A stretch of DNA of 64,000 nt from Halolamina rubra. GTDB lineage: Archaea; Halobacteriota; Halobacteria; Halobacteriales; Haloferacaceae. The stretch lies in assembly GCF_000739555.1 (NCBI RefSeq), contig NZ_BBJN01000029.1, positions 1-64,000 on the forward strand, read 5' to 3'. The notes under the pieces were generated by a model. That model worked only from the letters and a program-made list of their open reading frames with translations. It ran no database searches and was not told where the DNA came from. This document shows positions 26,052-34,669 of the stretch, piece after piece; the stretch's first letter is position 1; every line of letters starts with the position of its first letter. The translations under genes and the position numbers were made by a program.

Positions 26052-26921
26052 ATGCCCACCATCGACGAGAAACGCGTGTACGACGAGGCGACGCCGCCCG
26101 CGCCGGTGTTCGTCGCCGCCGAGCAGGGGCTCGTGGTCGCCCGGCTCTCCGCCGACACGGTCGGGGAGTTCTCGCTGGCCCGCCGCTGCGTGGCGACGGA
26201 CGTGGCGGTCGGCCCCGAGGGGACGCTCGCGCTCGCGACCGACGAGTCGGTGCTGGTCGCGCCCGACGCGGACCCGGAACGGCTCCACGAGACCCAGTTC
26301 GGCCCGGCGACGGCGGTCTCGGTCGTCGACGGCCCCGAGCGATCGGTCGTCGCCGCCGACCCCGCCGGGGGGATCGCACGGCTCCCGATCCCCGACGGCG
26401 GCGTCGATCCGGCGTCGCCGCCCGCGGCCGCCGACTGGGTGCCGCTCGGCTCGGTCGAGGAGGTGCGCGCGGTCGACGGCCGGCTCGTCGCCGCCGCCGA
26501 CGGCGTCCACCGCGTCACGGCGTCGGGGCTGGACGACGCCGGCCTCGACGACGCCCGGGACGTGGCGGGCCGCGGCGCGCCGCTCGCGGCGACGGCCGAC
26601 GGGCTGTACGAACTCGGCAACGGCTGGATGCTGGCCCGCGAGGGCGGCCACGCGACGGTCGCGACCGACGGCGAGCGCGCCCACGCCGTCGCCGCCGAGG
26701 GAACCGTGCTCGGCCGGGCGTCGGCGGGCGGCGCCTGGGCCGCGCTCGACCTGCCGACCGGTGACGGGATCGCCGACTTCGGCTACACCGACGACGGCGT
26801 CGTCGCCGCCACGGCGTCGGGAACCCTGCTGGCGACCGTCGGCGACGGCTGGCGCTCCCGATCGGTCGGCGTGACGGGCGTGCAGTCGATCGCGGCGGGG
26901 CCGAAGCCGGCGACCGAGTAG
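26052..26921 (+). CDS. HVO_0234-like beta-propeller protein
   Basis: A 289-residue cytosolic protein of unknown function. The ATG at 26052 gives MPTIDEKRVYDEATPPAPVFV, the conserved start of the haloarchaeal HVO_0234 group. The body is a series of similar short strand-turn units (for example GLVVARLSADTVGEFSLARRCVATDVAVGPEGTLALAT) expected for a beta-propeller. It lies just upstream of prs on the same strand. The 272 bp before it (25780-26051) holds only the T-tract. Confidence 0.75.
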   Translation: MPTIDEKRVYDEATPPAPVFVAAEQGLVVARLSADTVGEFSLARRCVATDVAVGPEGTLALATDESVLVAPDADPERLHETQFGPATAVSVVDGPERSVVAADPAGGIARLPIPDGGVDPASPPAAADWVPLGSVEEVRAVDGRLVAAADGVHRVTASGLDDAGLDDARDVAGRGAPLAATADGLYELGNGWMLAREGGHATVATDGERAHAVAAEGTVLGRASAGGAWAALDLPTGDGIADFGYTDDGVVAATASGTLLATVGDGWRSRSVGVTGVQSIAAGPKPATE

Positions 26922-26948
26922 CCCGGCGCCGCGGCCAACGGAAACGTG

Positions 26949-26954
26949 TTTACC
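26949..26954 (+). promoter_or_regulatory. TATA-like box for prs
   Basis: TTTACC lies 23-28 bp before the prs ATG at 26977, consistent with a leaderless transcript. Confidence 0.5.
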
Positions 26955-26976
26955 GGCGCGGGCGCGAGCCACCGCC

Positions 26977-27843
26977 ATGATACTCCCGGGTTCGCACTCC
27001 CAGTCGCTCTCGGCCCGACTGGCCGAAGCGACCGACCACGACCTCGCGAGCGTGCGATACGAGCGGTTCCCGGACGGCGAGCTCTGTGCGGCGCTCTCGG
27101 AGCCCGCCGCCGACGCGCTGGCCGGCGACCACGCGGTCGTCGTCGCGTCGACGCTCACGAGCGACGCCCACCTCGAACTGCTCCAGCTTCAGGACGCCGC
27201 CCGCGAGGCCGGCGCCGACGAGGTGACGACGGTGATCCCCTACATGGGCTACGGCCGGCAGGACAAGTCGTTCAAGCCGGGGCAGCCGATCTCGGCGCGG
27301 GCGGTCGCCCGCGCGATCTCGACCGGCACCGACCGCGTGCTCCTCGTCTCGCCCCACGAGCCCGCCGTGACGGACTTTTTCGACGCCCCCTGCGAGATCG
27401 TCGAGGGCGCCGCGCAGCTGGCCGAGCCACTGCCCGCGGACCTGGACGATCCGGTGTTCGTCTCGCCCGACGAGGGCGCCATCGACGTGGCAGAGCACGC
27501 CCGCGACGCCTACGGCGCCGGCGCCGTCGACTACTTCGAGAAGGAGCGCGACTACGATACCGGCGCGGTCGAGATCTCGCCCGGCAACGCCGACGTGGCG
27601 GGCCGGGACGTGGTGCTCGTCGACGACATGGTCGCCACGGGGTCGACGATGAGCGAGGCCGTCGACGCGCTCCACGACCGGGAGGTGGGGCGGGTGTTCG
27701 TGGTCTGTGTCCACCCGCTGCTGGTCGGCGACGCCCGGACGAAACTCGAGCGCGCCGGGCTGGCGGGCATCTGGGGCACCGACACGGTCGAGCGCGACGT
27801 GTCGGCGGTGTCGGTCGCGCCGCTGCTCGCGGACCTGGTCTGA
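26977..27843 (+). CDS. prs: Ribose-phosphate diphosphokinase
   Basis: Makes PRPP from ribose 5-phosphate and ATP for nucleotide, histidine and tryptophan synthesis. The 288-residue protein begins directly with the first strand (MILPGSHSQSLSARLA), has the ATP/metal segment YMGYGRQDKSFKPGQPISARAVA and the PRPP-binding loop VVLVDDMVATGSTM. It is short at the N-terminus, as is usual in archaea. It overlaps no gene; the glycosylase ATG is three bases past its stop, indicating an operon. Confidence 0.96.
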   Translation: MILPGSHSQSLSARLAEATDHDLASVRYERFPDGELCAALSEPAADALAGDHAVVVASTLTSDAHLELLQLQDAAREAGADEVTTVIPYMGYGRQDKSFKPGQPISARAVARAISTGTDRVLLVSPHEPAVTDFFDAPCEIVEGAAQLAEPLPADLDDPVFVSPDEGAIDVAEHARDAYGAGAVDYFEKERDYDTGAVEISPGNADVAGRDVVLVDDMVATGSTMSEAVDALHDREVGRVFVVCVHPLLVGDARTKLERAGLAGIWGTDTVERDVSAVSVAPLLADLV

Positions 27844-27845
27844 GG

Positions 27846-28493
27846 ATGGCGGCCGGCGACCCCGATTTTCCGGATCCCGACTCCGCGCTCGCGATCGAAC
27901 CGGACTGTGAGCGCTGTCCGGCGCTCGCCGAGTGCAGGAACCGGATCGCGTGGGGGAACGGCCCCGCCGACGCCGACGTGCTGGTCGTCGGTGAGGCGCC
28001 CGGTGCGGGCGTGCCGGACGCCGACCGGTGGCAGGGTGGGAACTGGACCGGCCTCGCCTACACCGCCCAGCACTCCGGCCGGCGGATCCGGGAGACGATG
28101 GCCGCCGTGGGCTACCCGGACTCGTTCTACACGAACGCGGTGAAGTGTTTCCCCGCCGACCCCGAGGAGCCGTCGACGAACCGCGAACCGACGGCGGCGG
28201 AGCGCGAGAGCTGCCGGGCGCATCTGCGGACGGAGATCGAGCGCGTCGAGCCGGACGCCGTCGTCGCCACCGGGAAGCACGCCACGGCGTCGATGCTCGC
28301 GTTCGAGGGCCGGACGGTCGAGGGGTTCGTCGACGGCGTGCTCGACCCGGAACGGCTCGACTCGCTGGGGCTGACGCTGGTGCCGATCCTCCACCCCGCC
28401 TACCGGGACATCTGGCTCTCGCGACTGGGGTACGACCGGGCGGCGTACTTGGCGGATCTCGGCGACGTGCTCGACGAGATCGTCGAGGGCTGA
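27846..28493 (+). CDS. Uracil-DNA glycosylase-family protein
   Basis: A 215-residue UDG-superfamily enzyme, likely excising uracil from deaminated DNA. It shows an N-terminal cysteine cluster CERCPALAECRNRI typical of the Fe-S type 4/5 groups, motif A VLVVGEAPGAGVPDADRWQG, TNAVKCFPADP, and motif B VPILHPAYRD. A downstream Cys in NAVKCFP and ERESCRAHL could complete an iron-sulfur site. It is co-transcribed with prs. Confidence 0.87.
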   Translation: MAAGDPDFPDPDSALAIEPDCERCPALAECRNRIAWGNGPADADVLVVGEAPGAGVPDADRWQGGNWTGLAYTAQHSGRRIRETMAAVGYPDSFYTNAVKCFPADPEEPSTNREPTAAERESCRAHLRTEIERVEPDAVVATGKHATASMLAFEGRTVEGFVDGVLDPERLDSLGLTLVPILHPAYRDIWLSRLGYDRAAYLADLGDVLDEIVEG

Positions 28494-28535
28494 GTCCCCA
28501 TCATCTTCATACGGCGACGACCCCAACGACCGCGC

Positions 28536-28958
28536 ATGGCCGAAGACTGCATCTTCTGTCGCATCGTCGCCGGCGACATCCCCGGCCGGATCGTGGCCGA
28601 GACCGACCACGCCGTCGCCTTCCTCGACGCGAACCCGCTGGCGCCGGGGCACACGCTCGTCGTCCCCCGGGAGCACTACGCGCGACTCGACGAGATCCCC
28701 GCCGAGGAGGCCGCCGACCTGTTCGCCGCGGTCCACGAGCTCACCGACAGCGTCGAGGGCGCCGTCGACGCCGACGCCGTCTCGATCGGGATCAACGACG
28801 GCGAGGCCGCGGGCCAGGAGGTCCCCCACACCCACGTCCACCTCGTCCCACGGTTCGAGGGCGACGGCGGCGGCCCGTTCCACGCGATCAATCCGAACAG
28901 CGAGCAGCCGAGCGACGCGGAGCTGGACGAGATCGCCGACGCGATCCGCGACGCGTAG
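28536..28958 (+). CDS. HIT-family nucleotide-binding protein
   Basis: A 140-residue histidine-triad hydrolase or transferase. CIFCRIVAGDIPGRIVAE at the start includes a CxxC zinc pair, and HTHVHLVPRFEG holds the H-x-H-x-H catalytic motif. Substrates of the family are nucleotide phosphoramidates and dinucleoside polyphosphates; the exact one is unknown. Confidence 0.94.
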   Translation: MAEDCIFCRIVAGDIPGRIVAETDHAVAFLDANPLAPGHTLVVPREHYARLDEIPAEEAADLFAAVHELTDSVEGAVDADAVSIGINDGEAAGQEVPHTHVHLVPRFEGDGGGPFHAINPNSEQPSDAELDEIADAIRDA

Positions 28959-29013
28959 TTCGATTCGTCGCGCGACCCAGTGTTTTTCAGTCGGAACGCG
29001 GGAAAGGAACCGT

Positions 29014-29796
29014 ATGGCAGCGACGACCGCGGCGCTCGTCGGCGCGACCGGCGGCGCCGGGACGACCCGGACCTGTCTCGAACTCGCGAGCGTGCTCGCC
29101 GCCGCCGGCGACGACGTGGCGGTGCTCGACGCCGCCTACGACACGCAGGGGCTCGCCCGGCGGCTCGCGGGCCGGCTCGACCCCGACGCGACGGCGCTGG
29201 TGACCGACATGACCGACCAACCGCTCGCGGCGGGGCTGGTCGAGTTCGCCCCCGACGCCGACCGCGCCGCGCTGGACACCGAGACACTCCCCGAGTCGGG
29301 CCGAATCGCCTGTCTCCCGGCCCGGGCGCCGTTCGAGCGCTCCGCGCGGGCGAAGACCGCCGAGGCCGCACAGGAACTGGAAAGCCGGATCGAGGCGGCG
29401 GCGACGGAGTTCGACCGCGTCCTGGTCGACACTCCGCCGCTGGGCTCGAACCCCGCGGTCGCGGCCGTCACGGCCGCCGATCGAGTCGCCGTCGTCACCC
29501 CAGCCAGCGAGCGTGGCGTCGACGCCGCCCAGACGACCCGGGGCCGGCTGCAGGACGTGGGCACGAGTGCTGACGCCGTCCTCGCCGTCGACCGCGACGG
29601 CACCGATTCGTTCCCCGAGGCCGACGCCGACGCGGTGCTCCCGCAGTTCTCCAGGGACACCCCTGCGGCGCTCGAAACCGAGTCGGGCGTCGACGCCGTC
29701 ACGGCCGCCGCCGACGCCGTGTTCGACCGACAGCTCGAGCTCCAACTCGCAGAGGGCGGCCTGGTGGACCGCGTCGCGTCGCTGGGCGGAAACTGA
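29014..29796 (+). CDS. ParA/MinD-like protein without Walker A lysines
   Basis: A 260-residue protein with the ParA/MinD fold. Its P-loop reads ALVGATGGAGTTRTCLEL, where active members have KGGVGKT, so both the signature Lys and the catalytic Lys are lost. Later family elements remain: VLDAAYDTQGLARR and FDRVLVDTPPLGSNPAVAAVTAADRVAVVTPAS. It therefore may bind nucleotide weakly or act as a pseudo-ATPase scaffold. Its stop is one base from that of the convergent hypothetical gene. Confidence 0.8.
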   Translation: MAATTAALVGATGGAGTTRTCLELASVLAAAGDDVAVLDAAYDTQGLARRLAGRLDPDATALVTDMTDQPLAAGLVEFAPDADRAALDTETLPESGRIACLPARAPFERSARAKTAEAAQELESRIEAAATEFDRVLVDTPPLGSNPAVAAVTAADRVAVVTPASERGVDAAQTTRGRLQDVGTSADAVLAVDRDGTDSFPEADADAVLPQFSRDTPAALETESGVDAVTAAADAVFDRQLELQLAEGGLVDRVASLGGN

Positions 29797-29797
29797 G

Positions 29798-30298
29798 TCA
29801 GAACAGCTCGTCCACGTCGCCCACGGCGTCGGCGAGGGGGTCCTGCTCTGCGCCCGTGCTCCCTACGTCGGCGACCGCCGCCGAGAGGCCCGGGTCGGGC
29901 TCGTGGCTCTCGACGTAGCTCCCGAGCGCGAACTCTGCCTCGCTCGCCCCCGTCAGTTCCACCGCCTCCGCCCGGGTGAGCTCGCCGGCCTGCCAGTCCC
30001 GGACGATCTCCCGGGCCATCGGCGACAGCGGCGTCACCCCGGAGACGCCACAGCGGTGCAGCGCCTTCGCGGCCGTCACGGGCGCGATCCCCGCCTCGCG
30101 GGCGCTCTCGCCCACGCTGGTGCCCGAGGCGTGGGTCTCGACGACCGTCGCCGCCGCCTCCGGCGTGCAGGGCAGCGCCCCGGTGTGGTCCCGCAGCCGC
30201 TCCACCAGGTCGGCGCCGGTCTCGTCGACGGCGGCGACGCCGCGGGCCTCCTGCTCGGCGGTCACCTCGATCCCGGCGGCGATCTCCTCGAGGCTCAT
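29798..30298 (-). CDS. Conserved haloarchaeal protein with a helix-turn-helix-like core
   Basis: A 166-residue acidic protein that I do not recognise with certainty (it resembles the DUF7858 type). It is started at MSLEEIAAGIEV. The middle GTSVGESAREAGIAPVTAAKALHRCGVSG looks like a helix-turn-helix, followed by a second helical segment REIVRDWQAGELTRAEAVELTGASEAEFALGSYVES. This suggests two small DNA-binding or regulatory helical domains. It sits between the ParA-like gene and TFB, divergent from TFB. Confidence 0.65.
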   Translation of the reverse strand: MSLEEIAAGIEVTAEQEARGVAAVDETGADLVERLRDHTGALPCTPEAAATVVETHASGTSVGESAREAGIAPVTAAKALHRCGVSGVTPLSPMAREIVRDWQAGELTRAEAVELTGASEAEFALGSYVESHEPDPGLSAAVADVGSTGAEQDPLADAVGDVDELF

Positions 30299-30435
30299 AC
30301 GCGACCGTTCCACGCGCGATAGTTTAAGAGTTTTCTCGATTGAACCATCTCCCGTTCGTCGCTGTCGAAGAACCTACCGGTAACCGGTACGTTCGACCGA
30401 CGGGATCGGGCCCGAACGACCGCTGGCCACCCGGG

Positions 30436-30443
30436 TTTATGTA
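30436..30443 (+). promoter_or_regulatory. TATA box for the TFB gene
   Basis: TTTATGTA lies 25-32 bp before the ATG at 30468, an excellent haloarchaeal TATA box at leaderless spacing. Confidence 0.6.
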
Positions 30444-30467
30444 TCCGATCGGGAGCGAGTTCCGAGT

Positions 30468-31322
30468 ATGAGCACGACGCGTGCTACCGGCTGTCCCGAG
30501 TGCGACGGGCGACTGACCGCCGACGGCGACGAGACCGTCTGTGAGGGCTGCGGGCTGGTCGTCTCGACCGACCGGCTCGACCGCGGCCCCGAGTGGCGCA
30601 GCTTCGACGACGACGACCGCAACCCGGCTCGCTGCGGTGCGCCGCTGACGCGCTCCCGACACGACCGCGGGCTGTCCACGGAGATCGGGCGCTCCGGGCG
30701 CGGGAAGAACCGCAAGTGGTCGCGGCTGCGCCGCCAGCACCGCCGGACCCAGATCCGGTCGAAGCGCGAGCGCAACCAGGTGTACGGGTTCACCGAGATC
30801 CGGCGGCTGATGGGCGCGCTGTCGCTGCCGGACCGCATCCGCGACCAGGCGTGTTCGCTGTTCGAGTCCGCGCAGGCCGAGGACCTGCTGCGCGGGCGCT
30901 CGATCGAGGGGTTCGCGAGCGCGGCGGTGTACGCCGCCTGCCGGGTCGCGGGCGTCTCGCGCACGACCGACGAGATGCTGGAGGCCGCGAAGGCGACCGC
31001 CGACGAGCACCGCGCGGCGTACGACGCGATGAACCGCGAGCTCGGGCTCCCGGTGTCGGCGGCCGACCCCGCGGAGTTCGTCGCGCGGTTCGCGAGCGAA
31101 CTCGACCTCGGGCAGCCGGTCCGTCGACGCGCCCGCGACCTCGCGGCGCAGGCGGTCGACTCGGGGCACGCGAACGGGCGCAACCCGAGCGGCGTCGCGG
31201 CGGGGGCGATCTACCTCGCGGCCCGCCGGGAGGGCGAGGCGGTCACGCAGGCCGAGGCGGCCGAGGTGGCGGACGTGACCCCGGTGACGGTGCGGACGAC
31301 GTACCAGGCGCTGCGGGACTGA
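30468..31322 (+). CDS. tfb: Transcription initiation factor IIB
   Basis: Archaeal TFB, bridging TBP-bound promoters and RNA polymerase. The 284 residues contain an N-terminal zinc ribbon CPECDGRLTADGDETVCEGC, a B-finger-like linker (GPEWRSFDDDDRNPARCGAPLT), and two cyclin-like repeats (about 105-190 and 200-284), the second ending in the BRE-reading helix-turn-helix QAEAAEVADVTPVTVRTTYQALRD. Haloarchaea carry several TFBs with different regulons; which one this is cannot be told. It is shorter than the main TFB forms. Confidence 0.95.
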   Translation: MSTTRATGCPECDGRLTADGDETVCEGCGLVVSTDRLDRGPEWRSFDDDDRNPARCGAPLTRSRHDRGLSTEIGRSGRGKNRKWSRLRRQHRRTQIRSKRERNQVYGFTEIRRLMGALSLPDRIRDQACSLFESAQAEDLLRGRSIEGFASAAVYAACRVAGVSRTTDEMLEAAKATADEHRAAYDAMNRELGLPVSAADPAEFVARFASELDLGQPVRRRARDLAAQAVDSGHANGRNPSGVAAGAIYLAARREGEAVTQAEAAEVADVTPVTVRTTYQALRD

Positions 31323-31337
31323 GCTCGGCGCTTCGTT

Positions 31338-31991
31338 TCACGCGCGTTCGATCCGCTCGGCCAGTGACGCGACCGCGGCCGCCGGCTCGCTCTCGGGGGC
31401 GGCGTCGACGATCGGCGCCTCGGCCTCGATCGAGCGCCCCAGCCGCGGGTCCGCGGGAACCGACTCGACGGGCGCACCGAGCGTCGACCGAACCGTCGGC
31501 GTGGGCGGCTCGTCGACGACGCGGTTGAGCGCGACCGCGGCGAGCGGGGCGTCGAGCTCGCGGGCGAGTTCGCGGGTTCGCAGTGCGTCCGCGAGCGCGA
31601 ACGGCTCCGGCGCGGCGACGAGCACGGCGGCGTCGGCGACCGCGAGCGGGACGCCCACGTCCGCGCGCAGCCCCGCGGGGCAGTCGATCACGAGCGTCCC
31701 GTGCTCGCGCTCGACCGCCGCGAGCGCGTCACCCAGTTCCGACACGTCGGCGGCCCGGGCCCCCGCGAGCGAACGGCCGCAGGGGAGTACCGTCACGGGA
31801 CCGGCCTGTACCGCCTCGGGGGCCGCGGCCCGGCCCGCCAACACGTCGTGCAGCGTCGGCCCGCGGTCGGCCGGGAGGTTCGCCATCCCGAGGTCGCCGT
31901 CGACGGCGACCGCCCCCAGCGCGGCCGCGAGGTTGTACGCCACCGTCGACTTGCCGACGCCGCCCTTCCCGCTCGCGACCGCGACGATCAC
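31338..31991 (-). CDS. MinD/ParA-type P-loop ATPase
   Basis: A 217-residue deviant Walker A ATPase: VAVASGKGGVGKSTVAYNLAAALG at the start, VDGDLGMANLP as the switch region and TLVIDCPAGLRADV as Walker B. It is shorter than MinD and lacks an obvious membrane-targeting amphipathic tail. The GTG start at 31991 shares GTGA with the stop of the upstream DUF7857-like gene. It ends a co-directional series that also holds a coiled-coil protein and a RecA-like protein, so a positioning, chromosome or surface-structure role is conceivable but unproven. Confidence 0.9.
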   Translation of the reverse strand: MIVAVASGKGGVGKSTVAYNLAAALGAVAVDGDLGMANLPADRGPTLHDVLAGRAAAPEAVQAGPVTVLPCGRSLAGARAADVSELGDALAAVEREHGTLVIDCPAGLRADVGVPLAVADAAVLVAAPEPFALADALRTRELARELDAPLAAVALNRVVDEPPTPTVRSTLGAPVESVPADPRLGRSIEAEAPIVDAAPESEPAAAVASLAERIERA

Positions 31992-32721
31992 GACAGCCTC
32001 CGGAGCGCCTCGGTCGGCGGCGCCGCCGCGGCCGCGCGGTCGGCGAGCGCGCTCGCAGTTCGGGCCAGCGCGCGCAGCTCCCGCGCGTCGCGTCGAGATC
32101 GGCCGCGAGCGACTCGATACCCCGGACGCCGCCGTTCGCGGTGACCAGCGCCGTCGCCTCCGTGACGCCGGCGGCACTCAGCGCCTCCGCGGTCCGGATC
32201 CGGCTCCGCGAGCGATCGAGGCGGGCGGCGAGTTCCTCGGGCGACGTGTCGATCGCTGGTTCGCCGGTCGCTGGTTCGCCGGTCGCTAACTCGTTGCTCA
32301 CTGACTCGCTGGTGCCCGCTTCCTCCGGCGGTTCGGCGTCGTCGGGCGCCGGCTCTGCTCGGCCCTCACCCAGCACCGCCCGGGGCGGGCGATGGTCGCC
32401 GAGTTCGCGGACGGCGGTCTCGGGGCTCTCCCCCGCCGCGTCCCCCGCCGCCGCCGTGACCTCGTCGACGACGACCGGCGGGTCGGCCGGCGGTGCCGGG
32501 CAGGCGTACCCCACCGCGACGCGCTCGCCCGCGGGGACCACCGTCGTCGTTCCCTCGCGGTCCCAGCCGGCCTCCGGAACCCCGTGCCGGCGCGGCGGGA
32601 GCACGGGGCCGTCGAGCCGGTTGCGGAGGCGGACGCGGCGGTCGGTCGCGCGCTCGTTCCGGAGGCGGGCGTGGACCAGCGTCACCGGGCCGGCCGCCTC
32701 CTGACTCCAGTCGAGCTCCAT
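31988..32721 (-). CDS. Haloarchaeal conserved protein (DUF7857-like) with a one-base frameshift
   Basis: N-terminal domain MELDWSQEAAGPVTLVHARLRNE...VGYACPAPP looks like a small beta-sandwich. An acidic, repetitive linker follows with direct ATGEP-type repeats (32259-32290), then a helical C-terminal domain (ELAARLDRSRSRIRTAEALSAAGVTEATALV). The frame breaks near 32090 after AADLDA; the next frame gives ARELRALARTASALADRAA and stops TGA at 31988, overlapping the MinD start. The span of 734 bp plus one base gives 244 residues. The lost base is in CGACGC-GACG. I know no function for the family. Confidence 0.75.
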
Positions 32722-32760
32722 CGGCGGGGCTGGCGCGCGATCACTGAAAACGTCCGGGGG

Positions 32761-33594
32761 TCAGACCCGGATCACTGGCACGTCGAGCGCGCTCGCGGCG
32801 GCCGACGCGCCCGCGAAGCGGTCTGTGGCGTCGACGACCGGTGCGTCGAGATGGGCGATCCGGATCGCCGCCAGCGCGGCCGTCACCTCGCAGCCGGCGA
32901 CCTCCAGGGGCTCCGTCGACAGCGTCGCCTCGCCCGGCACGGCGTCGACGGCGTCGTCGAACGGCTCCCGGACGCGAGTCGCCAGCGCGCGCCGGGCGTC
33001 CCGACGCCGGTTGGCGACACGGTCCTGCAGGCGGAGTCGTCGCTCGCGAGCCTCCCGGGCCTCGCGGGCGCGGCGCTGTGCCTCCTCGTGAGCCTGCCGG
33101 GCGGCGACCAGCTCGGTTTCGGCCTCCGAAAGCCGGCGGGTGGCCTCGCCGAGCGCGGCCTCGGCCTCCGTCGTGTCGGCGCCCAGCTCCCGCCGGCTCT
33201 GGAGCCGGCCGCGTGCGGTCGCGACTTCCTCGCGGAGGCGTTCGACCTCGGTGCCGGCGTCGGCGAGGCGACGACGGGTGGCGTCGGTGTCGACCGATTC
33301 GACCGAGAGCTCACGGAGCGCCCGCTCGGCCGCGGCGAGCTCGCGTTCGACCGCGGGGCGGTGGCCCCGCGAGCGTGCGGCGGCGACGACGCGATCCAGC
33401 GCGTCCGTGCCGTCGCCGGGCGAACAGAGCCGCCCCCACCACCGCGACGGCGTCGGGCAGTCGACGGTCACCCGCGTGGAGCTCCCCCGTATCGCGGCCC
33501 GGATCGTCTCGGCGTCGACGCCCGCGGCTCGGAGGTCGACCGCCCGGCCGTCGCCGAGGAGCCGACCGCCACCGTCGCGGACGGCGACCCCCAT
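32761..33594 (-). CDS. Coiled-coil protein (DUF7856-like)
   Basis: A 277-residue haloarchaea-specific protein. Residues about 80-205 are strongly predicted coiled coil by eye (RELAAAERALRELS ... ATRRLSEAETELVAARQAHEEAQRRAREAREARERRLRLQ). They lie between a globular N-terminal part and a C-terminal part ending AAASALDVPVIRV. Its ATG overlaps the stop of the DUF7855-like gene by four bases (ATGA), so the two are co-translated. Function unknown; the coiled coil beside a MinD ATPase suggests a structural partner. Confidence 0.75.
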   Translation of the reverse strand: MGVAVRDGGGRLLGDGRAVDLRAAGVDAETIRAAIRGSSTRVTVDCPTPSRWWGRLCSPGDGTDALDRVVAAARSRGHRPAVERELAAAERALRELSVESVDTDATRRRLADAGTEVERLREEVATARGRLQSRRELGADTTEAEAALGEATRRLSEAETELVAARQAHEEAQRRAREAREARERRLRLQDRVANRRRDARRALATRVREPFDDAVDAVPGEATLSTEPLEVAGCEVTAALAAIRIAHLDAPVVDATDRFAGASAAASALDVPVIRV

Positions 33595-33932
33595 CAGAGC
33601 TCCCGGCCCCGCATCGCCGCCGGCTCCGGGTGGTCGGTCCCCGCGGCGAACTTCGCGTACGGCGTGCTCGGCTGCTCGCGTGCCGCGTAGGCCGTCGCCG
33701 CCTCGCGGACCGGTTCGGGGACCGACTCGTACTCGTTCAGTGGTCGCGTGCGCTCGATCTGCACGTCGCCGCCGTGTTTCTCCCGCAGTCGCAGCGCGAG
33801 GAAGGCGCCGAACTCGGTGTCGGCAAGCAGCGCCGCCCGCCCGAACTGGCGGACGGTGGCCGCCTCGTGGCTCCGGCAGACGTTCCGTAGACTCGTCCGT
33901 GCCTCACGGGAGTACGTCGCGACCAGCAGCAT
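33594..33932 (-). CDS. Small conserved haloarchaeal protein (DUF7855-like)
   Basis: A 112-residue protein of unknown function starting MLLVATYSREARTSLRNVCRSH and rich in Arg, Glu and Ala. EFGAFLALRLREKHGGDVQIERTRPLNEY forms the middle. It shares ATGA with the next gene and lies 26 bp from the RecA-like gene, all on the minus strand. I see no catalytic motif. Confidence 0.7.
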   Translation of the reverse strand: MLLVATYSREARTSLRNVCRSHEAATVRQFGRAALLADTEFGAFLALRLREKHGGDVQIERTRPLNEYESVPEPVREAATAYAAREQPSTPYAKFAAGTDHPEPAAMRGREL

Positions 33933-33958
33933 TCGTTCGCTGCTTACGAGGAAATGAA

Positions 33959-34600
33959 TTAAAGTTTGCGTGTGCGAACGTTCCGCTCGCCCGTCTCGTC
34001 GACCTCGACGACCGCGTCCATCAGCCCCGTCAGCACCTCGACCGTCTGCTGGTCGTGGGCCTCGGGGTCCATGTGGAAGTGGGCGAAGGCGTCGACGGTC
34101 GCCAGTCGGCCGGTGATGATGTGGAGGAACTCGTAGGCGGTCTCGAGTTCGACGTACTGCAGCAGCGCGGTCAGGGAGTCGAAGCAGACGACGGTCCGGT
34201 TGTCGTTCTCCGCCCAGTCGGTGAGGAACTCGGTGATGCGGATTCCCAGCCCGGTGAGGTCGTTCGGGCTGGTCACCGTCTCGATGGGGGCGTTCGTCTC
34301 CGGGAGCGAGGGGCCGCCGCCCGCGGCGCCGGCGTCGGCGGCGACCGATCGGGTGGAGTCCTCGACGCTCACGATCCCCATCTCCGCCGGCTGGCCGTCG
34401 GCGTGGTCGCGCCAGCGGCGGAGCTGCTGGTCGGGGGATTTGGTGAACGACACCCAGAGCACGTTCGTGTCGTCGGCCGCGTCGGGGTGGAGCAGCTGCG
34501 TACAGTTCTCCTCGTCGGCGAACGAGGAGTTGAGGAGCAGCGTGCTGTTCGCTCCTGCCAGGCGATCCGGTAGCGTCTCGGCTGTCTGCGTTGCTGTCAC
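33959..34600 (-). CDS. RecA/KaiC-like ATPase-fold protein (DUF7504/HTR-like)
   Basis: A 213-residue protein with a RecA-type core but no intact Walker A: the N-terminal LAGANSTLLLNSSFADEENC stands where GxxxxGKS would be. A strand with TVVCFDSLTALLQYVELETAYEFLH resembles Walker B plus the following helix of KaiC-type proteins. Haloarchaeal HTR-like/DUF7504 proteins share this look and often sit near signalling or regulatory genes. Possibly a sensor or scaffold; unproven. Confidence 0.75.
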   Translation of the reverse strand: MTATQTAETLPDRLAGANSTLLLNSSFADEENCTQLLHPDAADDTNVLWVSFTKSPDQQLRRWRDHADGQPAEMGIVSVEDSTRSVAADAGAAGGGPSLPETNAPIETVTSPNDLTGLGIRITEFLTDWAENDNRTVVCFDSLTALLQYVELETAYEFLHIITGRLATVDAFAHFHMDPEAHDQQTVEVLTGLMDAVVEVDETGERNVRTRKL

Positions 34601-34669
34601 GGCCGGGCCTCTACTACCCTATTAGCTGGTACTATCAAAGTCTTTTCGACTTTTCAACTCTGAGAACGA

